Assembly: GCA_947579665.1 (NCBI GenBank)
Contig: OX388351.1
Span: forward strand, 60,210,939-60,274,938
Length of the DNA: 64,000 nt
Source: Sympetrum striolatum
Lineage: Eukaryota; Arthropoda; Insecta; Odonata; Libellulidae
Reading direction: 5' to 3'
Below are positions 12,201-26,021 of this stretch, piece by piece (position 1 is the first letter of the stretch; each line of letters opens with the position of its first letter). A model generated the notes under the pieces. The model saw only the letters and a list, made by a program, of their open reading frames with translations. It did no database searches and was not told the origin of the DNA. The position numbers and the translations under genes are program-made.

Positions 12201-15180
12201 AGTTGAATGCTGACATGTTAGTTATGTAACGTATGTTAGTTCTGTTAGTATGCTAGTTATGTAAGTCCAATCTCCCTCGAAGCTCTCCTTTGGTTGAGAC
12301 CCTAAATACTTAATCCGCTTAATTATGAATCCAAATCTCCGCTAGTTGGTACTAAAACTTGATTATTTGTCCCCTACTTAGAAATCACTCGAAATGTGTT
12401 TCTACTCTTACTCTTCTTTGCCTTATGAATGTGAAATCGAAGTACTTAGTATTCGTCGTCGTAGCCACGAAAATTGAGTAAACGCGTGTCTCTCGTATGA
12501 TAAATTTAGAAAGGAAAATGTCTTTCAGCGATCGAATATAAGTAGGTCTCAGCCAATCACAGATTAACTTCATTTTGTGTCAGTACACTTTAAGAAATTG
12601 AGTGAATGTAATCTTGGTAGCTATAATGTCTCCCATTCATTTGTTTATTGCGCCGTTGATTCCGTCAGCTATAATGTTGTTACGAATTGAAAGCTACTGC
12701 TTAAAGTGAGCTATCCATGTTTTTATGGTAAATTTTACTAACATCAGGGCTGTTAACTTATACAAAATAATGCAGGACAAGATATGTATACTTTTCCACA
12801 GTAAGTTATATTTATCTCCGCATAAACTTCTTGTGGATAAGTATACATCTCTTATATAAATTATCTATAAATTATATATCTCGTATATACCTCTTCATTA
12901 TAAAGCTCAATTTTATAAACACCTCGATCACCACCTCCGTGGATTTTATCGTACAAAAATCTTTTCCTGAGATAAGGCTGTACAAGATTCATTCAAACTA
13001 GAGGTGTTAATTTTTATACCCATTACTCCTGGAAAAATCATAATTAGGAAGTAGAGGATCTTAGTTAAAATTATAGATCTTAGTATAAAATTACCGTCAA
13101 TAAAGTCGCCCAGACTTTCTAGTGATGCCCGAATCGAAATTATGAATGTTCACTCAAAATCTTGCGAGAAACCCATTCTTTTTTACTGATGGAATACATC
13201 CTTTTACTGATGGAATACTCCTTAGATAGGGCCTACCTATTTCGTTATGCTTTGCGCATATCCTCCACTTATTAGGACAAGATTTTGGGAAGCTACTGGT
13301 CGCAAGTCGGGGAGTAGGTGTAATTAGCATCTTGCTTACAATGTCCATCAATTCCTAACGAAAGCGTCTGAGGTTCAATTCTCTTTTCTTCATCTACATA
13401 TTTTCTCTCGCGAGCAGCCTTTTGGAGTGTTGCAGGGAAGAATGCAACAAAATATTCTTTTTTACCTTAGCAGCGTCGGTGTATGATCGCTAGAGATTTT
13501 TATTCTTGTTCCCTTTTCATTTCCTAGGTCACTAAAATCGATTTATAAAAACTCACAGGGCTCGAGATTCACTGATTACTCTACATGTTTGGTCTTAAAC
13601 ATAATTATACGCTACCTAATCCCAAAATTGTCATGAAATTGATTGCCGTTACCTAATTTTCGATTACAAATTGGAATAAGAACTACGGCAGATAGAAAAT
13701 TGTATTAGTTTGTTTTTTTTACTGACCACAACTACCTAACTGTAAGAAATCACAATCTGCTCATAAATACGTTTTCTGATTCATATCGCTGTACTTCACC
13801 AAACTCTGTCCGTAACTAGCAATGAGTGTTTCGTCGTAAGTCATATTAACAAGAATATTTAAAATGCAGAATGAAATTGTGATATTTTATTTAATTAAAT
13901 TATTTGATTGTAATCGCCAGAAGTCGTATTGTATAGCTAAATTAGATATTTTAATTAATATCCATATTGAAATCGGGATGGTTCAATGTATGGGTATCTC
14001 AAAATGACGGCCCTAGTCAATAATAAATGTGTTGTACCTTAAGCTAGCCATGTCTTGAGAATTTGAAATTAGTTATATTGAGATAAATTTACTTATTTAT
14101 AAAAAAAATCTCCATTCCCTATGTCCAGAGCAAATGATCCTGGGACTCGAAAAATTTCCCGGGGATCCACGAACCAGAATCCCGCTCATGGACAACCATG
14201 TCATTGCCATCAATATCGACCCCATCTCATCCGTCTCACTTGTAAACAATCTCAGAGTATAATGTATATTCGTAACAATAATTTGCAACAGTCATTTGTG
14301 ATTGGTTGTTTTATGTTTTTCAATCCGTAGTATTATCGACGAATAACTCGAATAATTCAGTAATTGCGCTTTATTTAGCAAGTTTCGACTGTTGTACACA
14401 ACAATAGCCTGACGTTTTCAATTTGCTCAGTGTTAGGCGCTCGTTAAGCCCACCGATATTCATGCCCAATACCTCGCTTACCGCCTAAAGCCAGCCTTGC
14501 TCGCACGTGCCTTCAGTTCTGCCGAAAGTAAGAGAAAAGTTCGCCTTTTATTTCTGTAAATCTGGGGATCTCCTCGTGATCATTCGCCTCGTACCTTGAC
14601 ACCAGTTCACGACGTAATGGCGTGACGTTACTGGCCTTCGGAGTTCCTCCCACCCCAGTCGCGTTCTCACCGCTTTTCTCTTTACATCACACTTCCCTTT
14701 CCCTCAGCATTCTCCACGAGGTCCCCTCCCTCTGGATCCCCCTCCTCTCTCCCCTGCACCTAACTTTTTTCGTGCTTAACTCTGTGAGGAAAGATGCAGA
14801 GGGAATTGGCGGCGAACGGTCATTGTGTACTTAGCCTGCGTTGCCGATAGAGACTGCCTGCCGGTTTTATTCCTTTCGGACATGGAGGATTTAAGGTGAG
14901 CACACCTCCGCTTATCCGTGCCCGGGAAACTGGTAGTAAACAAAGATTCCTCTGGTAAACTCGGTACTTCGGTCATAGTGCCTTCTTCATTGGGTGATTC
15001 CAAAAATTTACTCGAGGATGATGGAAGGGGTTGAGATCATTCGCGTTGGATTACGGATGTATATTGTTATTCCATTACGGATTTTGTGTCTTAATTAGTT
15101 AATCCGTTGCTTGAAATATGCCAGGAGTGATTGATGCATGAAGTGATTGACTAATTTAGTTCTGGTGCAAATGACTAAGA
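9270..15180. other. No recognisable gene or repeat
   Basis: About 5.9 kb of AT-rich DNA. The only local structure noted is a short tandem duplication around 13188-13228 (TTTTACTGATGGAATAC twice). GC-richer patches at 9490-9600 and 14440-14830 carry no readable conserved protein. Confidence 0.6.
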
Positions 15181-15210
15181 ATGGGTTTCACAAATATGAT
15201 AACCATTCAT

Positions 15211-15375
15211 AATTGAAACCTGATGGTAACTATTATTCATATGAAGCCTGATAATAACAACTAATAGTTGAAACCGGTCCAGTCGCATTAATCAATATAT
15301 TTAAAAAAACTTTTTTTTTAGTTATTTCCGCCATAATGCAGTTTCACTAAGTAAAGACTTCTTCAATCAATTTTA
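15211..15375 (+). repeat. Degenerate hammerhead-ribozyme element (Penelope-like or retrozyme-type remnant)
   Basis: CTGATGG at 15220-15226 resembles the hammerhead core CUGANGA with the last base changed. An 8-bp stem AACTATTA/TAATAGTT (15228-15235 and 15262-15269) follows, with a 26-nt loop that seems to hold a second partial copy (CCTGATAATAAC). GAAA (15270-15273) and the palindrome ACCGGT ending at C15279 complete a type I hammerhead layout with a very short stem III. Downstream, 15319-15374 (core TTTCCGCCATAATGCAG) recurs near 53.57 kb. Core mutation and insertion suggest an inactive copy. Penelope-like elements and animal retrozymes are known carriers of such ribozymes; membership here is inferred. 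Confidence 0.45.
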
Positions 15376-18300
15376 ATTTATTTCTTTTGAGGTCATCTCT
15401 ACGCTTGCATTCTAATAAGGGAGTATATTTCTCATATGTTTTACTGTTCCTCCAAAATTTTTCGTTTCTAGTTCTCGTAATTTGTTGGTGTTACTGTTGG
15501 TAATTAGTTTCATTTTGGATTCTCGAAAAGTCGTTGACATCAGCCGCTTACGTATTTCTTCATTCAGGTAGTTAGTCGCCGTACCATATGTTTATTTCTC
15601 AGTTGGGTGCGTACTCGAAGTTGTCATGCTTTACTTGACCGAATATAGTTGGGTGTTTTCGTCGATCTCTCCGTATGCTAATGCCTCAACTGTCTATACT
15701 CGTTGGTGACTCATTATCGTTATCATTCTAGCCGTTTAGGACGCGGAAAAGTTTCCTAACAGATGCTTCCGCAAATTATCCGAGCGTTGGTTATTGCCGC
15801 TTACCATTTTATCCCCAAGGTGTGGTTTAAATGAACTTTTCATACGTTGCCCTCTTTTCTAATCCTTTGCTCCCATTCATTCCTTTCTCTGCTCGAGTTT
15901 AGGATTAATGCAAGCGATTCGTTCTATTGGTTTGTGTATACGTTTCGATTAGTTTTACATTAACATTAGGTTTTTCCTGTTGCTTTTGTCCGCATGTTTT
16001 GATGCGCACATTTCAACTCTTTGGCCATATTTTCTTATTATTCTTTTATTTTATTTCTATTAACTTTTACCGATCTATTATTTTTACTGTTTATAAATCA
16101 TTTCACTTAAAAATGAAATCCATTTTGACATTCACTGTAGTAATTACTATCCTCTTTGGACCACCTATATTGGTATTTTTCTCTTTTTTCTCCAATTCTA
16201 TTTATTTTTCATCATTGTAGTATTTCTCTTGCTCAATAAACCTCATTCTTCTTTTCGGTTCCTCTGAAGGAAAGATGACTGTAACGTTTTCTTCGGATAT
16301 CCATAAATCACGCCTTTTTTTCGGAGGATGTGGTCAAGTTTCTATACATTTTATACATATATTTTGTTTTTGGTTGCTTTCTTATTTAACTTAACTTAGA
16401 ATGTAACTCAATTTCTTGCTTGCCGTATTGCTCTTTCTTAAGAAAGATATAAGTTATCTGTCACCATGTTTTTGCGCATATAAATTCGGTGTCAATCATA
16501 TGAAAAGAGTTATTCTGGTAATTGTATTCGCAGTGTTGTGTTCTCGTTCTCTGTTATCGCGGAAGTGTCTGAAGAGTTCGGCGAAGTATTAAACTTCATT
16601 GAAGATGTTCGTGGAAAGCACTCAATTTCAACTGCAAGAACTTAACCTTTAATCTGCTCTATGTACCTTTTACCGAGTGAATGTATTAATCCCGCATGAG
16701 TTCACGGCACTCCAATGCACACTACGGAATGGTAAGAGTTTTTGGAGGGAGTTTATAAGGAAGATGTGACGGGAAAAAGAAGTTCCTTGAATATTATGTC
16801 TCGGCTAACGAAATTTTTGGCCTACTAATTTTTTTGTTGTTCTTTTCGAATATTTTGGTGTATGTTCGTGGTTGCGCGAAAGTCCAAAAGAAGCCAAATA
16901 TCCGCAAAATATTGAATGGTGCTCACTCTTCGTTGCTAGTTAAAGTCAGTGGTAGTTTTTGTGCCCGTGTTGATGTATGTATTAGCAATCAAAGATTCCT
17001 TAGCTAAGAGAAAGGATACAAGCAACTCCTAACAAATAAAGGATTTGGAACTGCGAATTATCTTCGATGGCCGAGAGATCACTGCAAAAGCAAGGCAAAC
17101 CCCAGATGGAAATCCTTTTTGGAAGTTGACTTTTACAGTTATTCCACTTCGCGAATGTCGTGAGCCCCGGAAGGGTTTCTCATTAGGACTAAATGTGTCC
17201 GGAAGATGCAATTCTGCCAATTAGGCTTTTCTCCACTAGATAGGGAGGAATCAATTGTCATCAATCTGTGAAAATAATCGTTTAGAATATTATGGGTAGA
17301 GTAGCAGGAAATCTATTATCTATGTATTTAGAAGTGACTGCTATAATGTATTAATTCGTTAATATATTCTATCTACAGTAATTGCTATGCAATAATCAGT
17401 TGTAAGAATGAATTTGGTGAGACGAGGAGGATTCTGATTCGCTATTAAATGCACAAACATTTTATTAATTCCGATTTCAGTTATAATTGAAATACTTTCA
17501 AAACTTCGTGTAACTTATAACGTGTGTGATAACGTAGTGCGATGTATTACTTAGTCAAAAATTTTAAAAGAGAACAGTGTTATGCTCTTTCTTCCATCCA
17601 TCCGACAAACAAATAAATATAAAACGAATTAATGAAAATTTATATTATTAAAAAATTGAGGTTCCTGCTGCTATATCCTTATGAGGGAGTCTTTCCATTT
17701 TTCCTTTGTACAGAAAGGAGATCATTGTAGGTATATTTTCCTTTTGACTCAGTCTTGTTTGTGGGTGCATATGTAAACATACTTGGGTATGCGTGATACG
17801 GAATAATTTAACCATGCTTATTAAATTAAGTGAAATTATTCTTCATATGTTGATTACGCTGCTTCGGCGTGCCTTTTTTCACTGACAGCATTCTGATTTA
17901 ATCAGGAAAACAATGAAGTACCTCATCCCTCATCTAGCCTAATAAGCCTCATTCCCTCTTCAGGGGTCTTGGTTGGTAATGGATGAGGGCTTGAAGTTCG
18001 CACTGGGCCTTTGAACAGACAGATTTTATTCATAATTTTATATGCGGATATTTTTTCAATGTAGATATCACGACCTCATATTATTAACTTTCTTTCGAGA
18101 GATTATCTCCGTTGGAATTCCATAACTCGAGAGAGGAAAGTAAGCAAACAGTAGGTGCATATTGCGAATGTAGGTACGGATCCGATAATCTTTTTTATGA
18201 GCTGAATCCGTCCCTCGATGACTCCACCCAGTCTGCATGTCTCCCCTTCAAATTGCGCCGCCGGTGATTTCAACGGGTGGAGATAATGGAGTAATTGACG

Positions 18301-19088
18301 AGGTGCGGGGCACACTCGGCGTCCTAGACCGCGTACTTCCACCGAAAGAATTCGTGCCTACACATCATGCGTCCCTTTCAGCTGCTGCATACGCTTTGCG
18401 CCGTTCACAGCGACCGGTTCTGTCGTACGTTCTGTTTTCTCGAGTGTTGGCGTGTTTTTGCGGCAGCCTCCGACTAATCAAAGGTGGTGGTATCTTTTGT
18501 AGCGATAATTAACTGACCTGGATCGCCACCTATCGAAATAGTCCACCACACGTATTTACTTTGAGCTGATTAAGGGGCTAATGTATTCTGATGACAGTTT
18601 GGGTTAGTTAGATCGGCTATTTAAAGAATTTGGCGTATGGAATCGATTTAAATGCGCGTTAATTTTCCCGGCACCGTTCTTTCTCTCTGCTTAACCGTGA
18701 AGGTTTTGGCCTGAGGGCTGGTTTGAACCTCAAACCCATCTATTTCTAGCTACAAAAAGCTTTGGAAGGTAATGAGACTTAATGTTACCTAAGCAGGAAT
18801 AGGTAGTGCACAGAAATCTATAATGATCATTCTGCGGGAGTTTGTGAAATATTATTTTATTAATTATGATATTCCACGAGGTTACGCCTTACCAGATTCA
18901 ATATACATAATGACCAACTTTACTTTACGATTCGGTGGTTTTTCCTTGCTTTTCCTACGGATCCACAATGACATAAGTGGAAAAATCGCACGTAACGTAA
19001 TTAAGTAATAATAATACGTCTTTCTTCGGAGATTAAGACTACAAGTTTCTTCTTCCATATAAACCACCTTCATAAATTATCTATTAAA
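15376..19088. other. No recognisable gene or repeat
   Basis: About 3.7 kb of AT-rich DNA. A GC-richer patch at 18220-18510 carries short overlapping open frames on both strands with no resemblance to a known family. Nothing else is recognised. Confidence 0.55.
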
Positions 19089-20178
19089 TATAGATGCTTC
19101 TCCGGATTCATTCAAGGATATAGATAGATAGATAGATAGGATACTAATTCACAGGCTAAACTACCAGTGTCATTGACTTGAAATTTTTAGGACGTATTGG
19201 CCATAACGTGTAACCGCCAGAAAAAATGCGATTTTGAACCTCAGTGTCATTGGTTCGATTCCAGAAGGCCCCAAAGTCCCGATTTTCTCCATAAGAATAC
19301 ATGGTGGGGATTTTCTAAAATTTTTTTGAGGCACTTCCCGGAAAAGTAGAGATTTGAAATTCAAGGGATCGCTAGAGGCTGTGCAACTCCAATGTAAATC
19401 AGAAAGACATCGCCGAATATGGTCATGGTTCGATGCTAGGTTGGGGCAAAAATCGGCCGTTTAAAATGCATTGCGGCGATTTTGAAGATTTTTTTTGGAT
19501 CCTTTCCCGATAAGATGGATACTTGAAACTCGGCACGTCAATAGATATCATGAATATATTTCATAATCAAATTTTATATGTTCACTGATGGTCCTTGGTT
19601 CGATCCCAGAGGACCATATGCACTTCTCAATGCATTTCTTACGGAGATAATGGAAACAAAATTTAGGTACTTCCCGGCATGCTATCCACTTCAAACTTTG
19701 CATTCACAGCTTGCAATATTTCCTGGGTTCGACACCAGGTGTCTCTGCAATCAAAAGTTGATCCGATTTTTAGGAATTATTTTGAAACCTTTCCCAATAA
19801 TATAGAAATTTGAAATTCGGCATATAGATAGAGATCATAAATAACTTTCAGAAACATCTTTTAGATTTCCAAGATCGTCCTTGGTTCGAATCCAGAGAGC
19901 CATTTACATTCGTGAAAATTAGAACGTCTTTTGAGGCAGTTGTAGGCAATATTTCTGCTTGAATTTTCACACATAGTTAGAGATGGTGATCTTCTATTGT
20001 GCTGCATAGTAAGTTCACCTGTAAGACCCGGGTTCGATGACAGACGATGAAATTTCAGCGAATTTTAAGAAAAAATTAAATCCTTTTTTTTTTCTTTTGA
20101 GGACCGACCCGATATGATGCCGATATGAAATTAGTATTGCCGATCTGCTTGCAGTATGCAAGCTACATTTTACTCGTA
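19089..20178 (+). repeat. GGTTCGA composite repeat, copy E1 (isolated)
   Basis: Starts with the 5' block GATGCTTCTCCGGATTCATT (19093), then a (GATA)n tract, then GGATACTAATTCACAG (19139). The body holds GGTTCGA-type motifs roughly every 150-175 bp and ends with the hairpin GCTTGCAGTATGCAAGC followed by TACATTTTACTCGTA (to 20178). It is about 15 kb from the other seven copies and in the same orientation as E5-E7, showing that the family is dispersed as well as clustered. No open frame of note. Confidence 0.85.
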
Positions 20179-21465
20179 GGATAAACAATTAATTCAATAA
20201 CCATTTTCTTTACTTTTTCGCATTAATCGGTAATGAGAGACTAAATTTATGCAAACTTAAATATCACTCATCCATCACTTACATAGCACCAGAGCCGCGA
20301 GCGAGACTGAGGCAAAAGTAATCGATAAATATAGTTTCAAAAGACAAATGAAAAGTATTACAGCTATCAAGATATGGCAATGGGAAGTTTCATTTGTACT
20401 TGTGATGAAATGCGGAATAATAAAATATGTTGCTCGGAAAAGTTTCACATTCGCTTGTATTCAGTTTGGGGTGTTTTCTTGAGAGTGAAAAACAAGTAAC
20501 CAGATCCAAGGAATTGTCAGGTTAGGCCAAAATTCTTTTATTCAATTTGGCAAGTATTCTCCAGTCTGCCCTTTGTATATATATCTACCACAAGAATCGT
20601 TGCAATCTTTTTAGTTGGATTTCTGTGAGCGGCTGAGAATAATTCAGCGCTAGCAAAGTTATTTTATTCCACCAGCCTTCACCACCTTAAGCTTCATTCC
20701 CTTCTATTTTCTGATTTATCTCGCTTCCACGCCTACCTTCACCTTCTTCTCTTACTCTACCCTCACAAAATTCCTCCCTTATGTACTCATACTTTTAATA
20801 TTCCCACTTTCTAAATTTTTTTTTTTCTCTATTGAATTTCGAATTTTTATGTAATGAAATTGCCCAATATTTATTCCACGTTAGTTCTTTTCTAAAATTA
20901 AGCATATTTATGACTTTTTGTCTCTCGTCATTTACGTATCTTTGACAAACTAAGCATTAAGCATGAATATTTATTTATTTACCAATTTATCACATGCAGC
21001 TGAAGAAGCCAATTTAAAGTGGCATTACTCCTTGCGTATCTAATTTCTACTGTGTGTCAAGGATTGCTGTTTTTATCTTCTTTCGCATAGCTAATGCGTA
21101 CATTATCTACCACATAGTACAGTTTTTAATTTTTGCTAGTCCAAATATAGGCAGAAAACGAATGAACTTATATGCGAAGAACCACCGCCGACGTCCTGTA
21201 ATAATGCGTCCATAGAGAGAATGTAATTGCGTAATATTAGCTGATCTCTCGTTTTATATCCTTCATCTTTTCTCGCATCAAATAATGCGCTCCATTTACA
21301 TCATGATATCGGATGAAAACTCTTATAAAAATAGCCCCCTTCTATGCTTATATTCAGAATGGGATGCAGTTTTGTAATAATTTCATCTTTATCTGCCTCA
21401 CAGCTCTAGTATTCATTTTTTGTATTTTTTCAACGCAAATCAAAGACAGAAAGTAAAAAAAAAAA
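20179..21465. other. No recognisable gene or repeat
   Basis: AT-rich sequence with no open frame of note, RNA gene or repeat that I can recognise. Confidence 0.55.
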
Positions 21466-21582
21466 TTATTGTAACAAAAAACTTGTACAATAATATCCAG
21501 AAATTTATACTATATTTTATATTTTACACTATAGTGTGGAATAGTTTCGGAATATTATTGTACAAGTTTTTTGTTACAATAA
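21466..21582. repeat. 117-bp element with 31-bp perfect inverted repeats
   Basis: Arms 21466-21496 and 21552-21582 are exact reverse complements over 31 bp (core GTAACAAAAAACTTGTACAA), with a 55-nt AT-rich spacer. Arm length and compactness suggest a small MITE or palindromic remnant. No clear target duplication is visible. A transcript would form a long hairpin. Confidence 0.7.
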
Positions 21583-24500
21583 ATTGTTTTGTATGATGGA
21601 ATACCTATAAGTGTTAATGAAGCAGTTCAGTTTCATAGAAAGAAAGTTAAGTAGCTGATTTATCATTCAGATTATTCATACAGAGTGACTACATGGTACG
21701 TTCAAAGATTTTCTTTCAAGGTTCCAGAGGCCTAGGCTATTTCTCCCGTCTACGTTCGTTTATCACCCAGGAAACTAATGGTGTAAATGTTTACTATTGC
21801 CGATTTAACTGTTAGTAAAGACATGGATTTCTAACGTATCCTCCATCTCCATTCTACGGATGGCTTACGGAGGACAAGAATTTAATCATTCTTCGTATCG
21901 CGATTCCTCCTCGGTTTCATCGAGATAAAAGTTCCGGTCTATCTGAGATTAACCATCAGGAAATAGTCGCCGCTTCCAAAGGATTCTTTGTTGCGCTCGA
22001 AGAATCGAGAGCTCAGAGAAAGATTGCTTCACAAATCGTTTTCCGAACTCATAAGCAGCCTCTGTAGTCTTGCAGACACCAAAACCTCCCCTACTCGATG
22101 CCGGATTTCTCGAAATATCTTCCTATTTGCACTCTTAAGCACTTCTTTGGAAATATCATGGTATTTCGTGTTTCTCCACGTTCCGAAGTTCCTATTCCCA
22201 TATCCTGATGAATAATTTTAATTATGCGTTATTTAATCATGCGTAGAAAAATATAGTGAAACTCCATTCTTAAGAACTAAATTATATGGTGTATATTTTT
22301 ACTTATTTATAAATACAATATTAACATGAGGTGAATTTAAGCTGGCAATCAAAAATAAGATCAGCTAATTATACAATAACGTGACGTAATTTAAGGATCA
22401 AAGTTTTATTGGAGGACTGAGTTGAAAATTGTTGGTATTCTGAAAAATACTGAAAACATTTACAGTGGTTACTGTATCAACTGATGCTGCTCCCTTATCT
22501 TGATGAAATGTAATTTTGTCTTTTGATTGAGGATAGACAAAATTGTATATTCCAACATCGATAGTTTTCGGTGTTACTTGATGGAACTCTATGTAATCGA
22601 AAAGAAAGAAAACTATCGAATTCAAAATAATAATTTTAAATATCATCACATGTTAAATATTGCGTAAGATTAGGTCGTACAAACAAGAAACTCGCTTTCC
22701 TGCATGTTGTCAATAGCTGATGTTTCATTGTTAGTAACTCTTGGTGGTATAAAATATTTTTGGACTGGAATAGGTTTTATTTATTTCTTTATGATATATC
22801 TTTGATTAAATATTGTCGTAGTCATGTCGTGGTTCATGGTGTGAAATGGCTCTAAAATGAGGATGCTATTTAGGAAGAAAGAATCCGCTAAGAAGCTTCA
22901 TAAGTAAGATGCATGGTCGTATGAAAAAATTTATGCCAGGCTGGCAATACTAAGTTACAACGGACGCAAAAGAACCATTTTTATATTTTTCCAGTTTTTC
23001 CGATTTCAACCTAGTTCTGAAACATCCTTCTGAAGAAAAAGCGAAATGATTCCCGTTTAGTGAACATTTCGGAGGATCCACCCGTTGTTCTGATACTAAC
23101 AAAATAGTCAATTATGGATGGCTCTTCGGATTATCGACTCGCTAAGCATGCAAGCCATCCTTCGAAGCGATAACGATCTTTTGAAATCTAACTGGGCAAC
23201 GTTTTTCATCAAGAGCCATTAAACAGAGTAAATTATGACTTTGCTGACTTTTTTGTACGAAAATCTCGCAACAATGCAATAAAAAACTCCGGGATTGCCC
23301 AATGCAAGTATCTCGTGATAGTTACGACTCCGATTTTACGAGCTCTGTGTTTGATTGTTAAGGAAAGACTCAGGAGCAATTAGTTTTGTTACTGCAATGG
23401 CCGATGTGTTAATGTCAACTCACCTTCATCAGCAGAATAAAGAAAGGGATTTGAATTTGTTGGGAGAGGTCTTGAAGTCATTTCTTATGTTATTGTGATC
23501 TGTCGATGGCGAAATGCGTTACTAGGTACTTCCTTGTTATACAGACACATGTTGTCTTTTCAATAGTAATATCCGTTTCATATAGGGGTACTTACAGAAC
23601 ACTAAACCTAACTTACCTAATCCGGAGTGGTTAAAAGAAGGACTATATGCTTGATTTGCAAATATTTTTTTCTTTCAAAGCTTGTGTTGGGGAATTTTGT
23701 TTTTGGTGGACTTAACAGATTTCTTTGATTCGTATAAAGCAGGAAGAAAACCAAACTTTCATGGTGTTCTCTCCTTATATCAGTAGATCGATCAATAGGC
23801 TTTCGGTATATTTGCTTAAAAGTATGAATAAAATTTTACGAATATCCTATATCTATACGCTACAGTGTTAATGTGAGTGTAGAAGGTTATAGCGTAGATT
23901 CTTGAATTGGTAATCATGAGTTGCCATAAGAAATGCTCTTAGAATTCATTTTAATCGTTTGCAGTTTCAATTTTTATTGCGAAATTAAATGAAAAATAAG
24001 CATCGCTCGAACTTAAGCCAAATTTTGTTAGAAATGTATTCTTTGAAGATTCATATTCCGATCGCAGATTGTAAATTGCAGCTCCAAGCTCTGAGAAATT
24101 TGAAAAGATAGAAGATTTTAGTTTCCGATAACCTTTGCAATTGAACTAAGCTGAGATGAGAGATGTTAGATTCTCTTTTAGTTAAAGAGGGTTAATGTAT
24201 TTAATCCATCTTCCAGTGAGCCGTTGAGAAAAAACTAGAAGACTACTAAACTAATAGATTTTTAAAAAGAAGTAAATTTCAGCTGGTATTATATAATGTT
24301 GAAAGGAGAGCCGTATCCTTAGAAACAGGTTAAATACGACGGCATAACCCTTCTAGTATTGATAATTATTAATTCTCGTATGAGCCTGTAAAATTAATTC
24401 CTTTTAAGCGGGTGTTCTTTTGGGAATTTATGAAGCATCCAGAAATTACGTTACTGTAGGATTCTCTCTCAAACAGATGCGCACTTCAGCTTCCTGAGTC

Positions 24501-26010
24501 TCCAACTCGAATTAATAGCCGTCCGTCGAATCGCTCACCGATGCATTCTATCTGCGGTACAGATGCGCTTTCCAGTTTAATAGCTCTTTTTACAGATGTC
24601 CCAATCGTCTCGCGATGCAGATCCCGTCCGCCGTTCGTGCTCTATCTTCTACGAATCGCTATTCTGGATCCGGTCTGGAATTTTATTCGTATTTTTCATG
24701 AGCTTCAGTTTCCGCTCTTCTCTCCTCAGCAATTCCGAAGTGTTTTCAAAGAGCGGCTACCTCCATTACGTAATTAGAATGAGCTAAGGATGTTCAGAAT
24801 TGTCTGAATTAATATCTGTAGAATAACTTAATGGATATTACCCACATCTTTTAAGTCTGTCCTAATACATCCATCTAAATGAATGACGCGTGAGTGTTAG
24901 ATGTTGATACTGATTTTTATTAAATTTGAAATCGTCAAATATTTATTATTATTTATAAATCCATTTAAATCTAATAAATAGAAATAATTCATAAAAAATT
25001 TAAGAATACAAATTATTCAGGACTTTTCGATCAATCAAGCTTCTAAAGATGGAATCTTTGTTTCGGGCTGTATTAATCTTATTAGGTTTCTTAGTTTTGT
25101 AAACGCATCGAAAGTAAATAAGACAAACTAATAGCAATTAAAAAGATGAAGGCTCGAGATGTTCTATGCCTATCTACGTAATGAAAAGAATATTTGAAAT
25201 GTTTTGCAGACGAAGTTGTTTATAGTTTATAGAAGGTGATATAGTTTAATCTTATTCTTCAAGAGATGTAAATCTAATGAAATAAAGATCTTTTGCATAA
25301 TCACAAACTCATTTATGTTCGGAAATAAATAGTTTTATTAAATATTTCCACCCCATAAAGAGGTTTCTCATTTATAATTAAGAGAACACTCGTTTCAGGC
25401 TTTTACAGGAGCATAATTCTTAATCGATCTACAAAATTATTTTCCAACTTTTTAAAATGCTGTAATTATCAAAAACTCTGTCTTTATCCTTGTTACGATA
25501 AGTAAACAGTTACTCATTCCGTTTCCTCTTCTCTTGACATACTGCCTCGTAAATTATCCGGTTTGTCTTACGATAAGGACACAACCTCAAAACCGGTCAC
25601 AATATTCATCTTCTTTATGATATCATTCAAACTTTGTTTGGATTTCGATGATTTATTGTTAAAGTTCCTAAGTCTCGCGGCATATCTTCCATTTCCATCA
25701 GCCCAAATCAAACTAGAATCCTCCGAAATCGGAAAAAATACTATGGTAAGGAATGCAATATATTTAATCGAATTCTAATTTGATCATCAAAAGTTGTTTT
25801 CGATTCATGATCCAATGAACTTCGATAAGATTTATTGACGTTTTGCTAAATTTTGCATTATTTAAATGTCGTTTTTATTGACCGATGACAATAGATGTTG
25901 TGATTTCTCATGCGTCCATTTACTAAAAGAGTCTCTATAAAAGCGGAATAAACACATTATTACTACTATAAAATCTATGGTCGAAGGGTTCACTACGTGG
26001 AAATCCATAA
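21583..26010. other. No recognisable gene or repeat
   Basis: About 4.4 kb. A minus-strand 83-codon open frame at 22649-22398 begins with a hydrophobic stretch like a signal peptide but is otherwise unrecognised. A GC-richer patch at 24480-24780 has short open frames. No splice-linked exons are seen. Confidence 0.55.
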
Positions 26011-26021
26011 AAAATAAATAA

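Noticed and set aside
13154..13351. 65-codon minus-strand frame with a repeated SIPSVKG motif
   Set aside because: The repeat comes from a local ~20-bp tandem duplication in the DNA.
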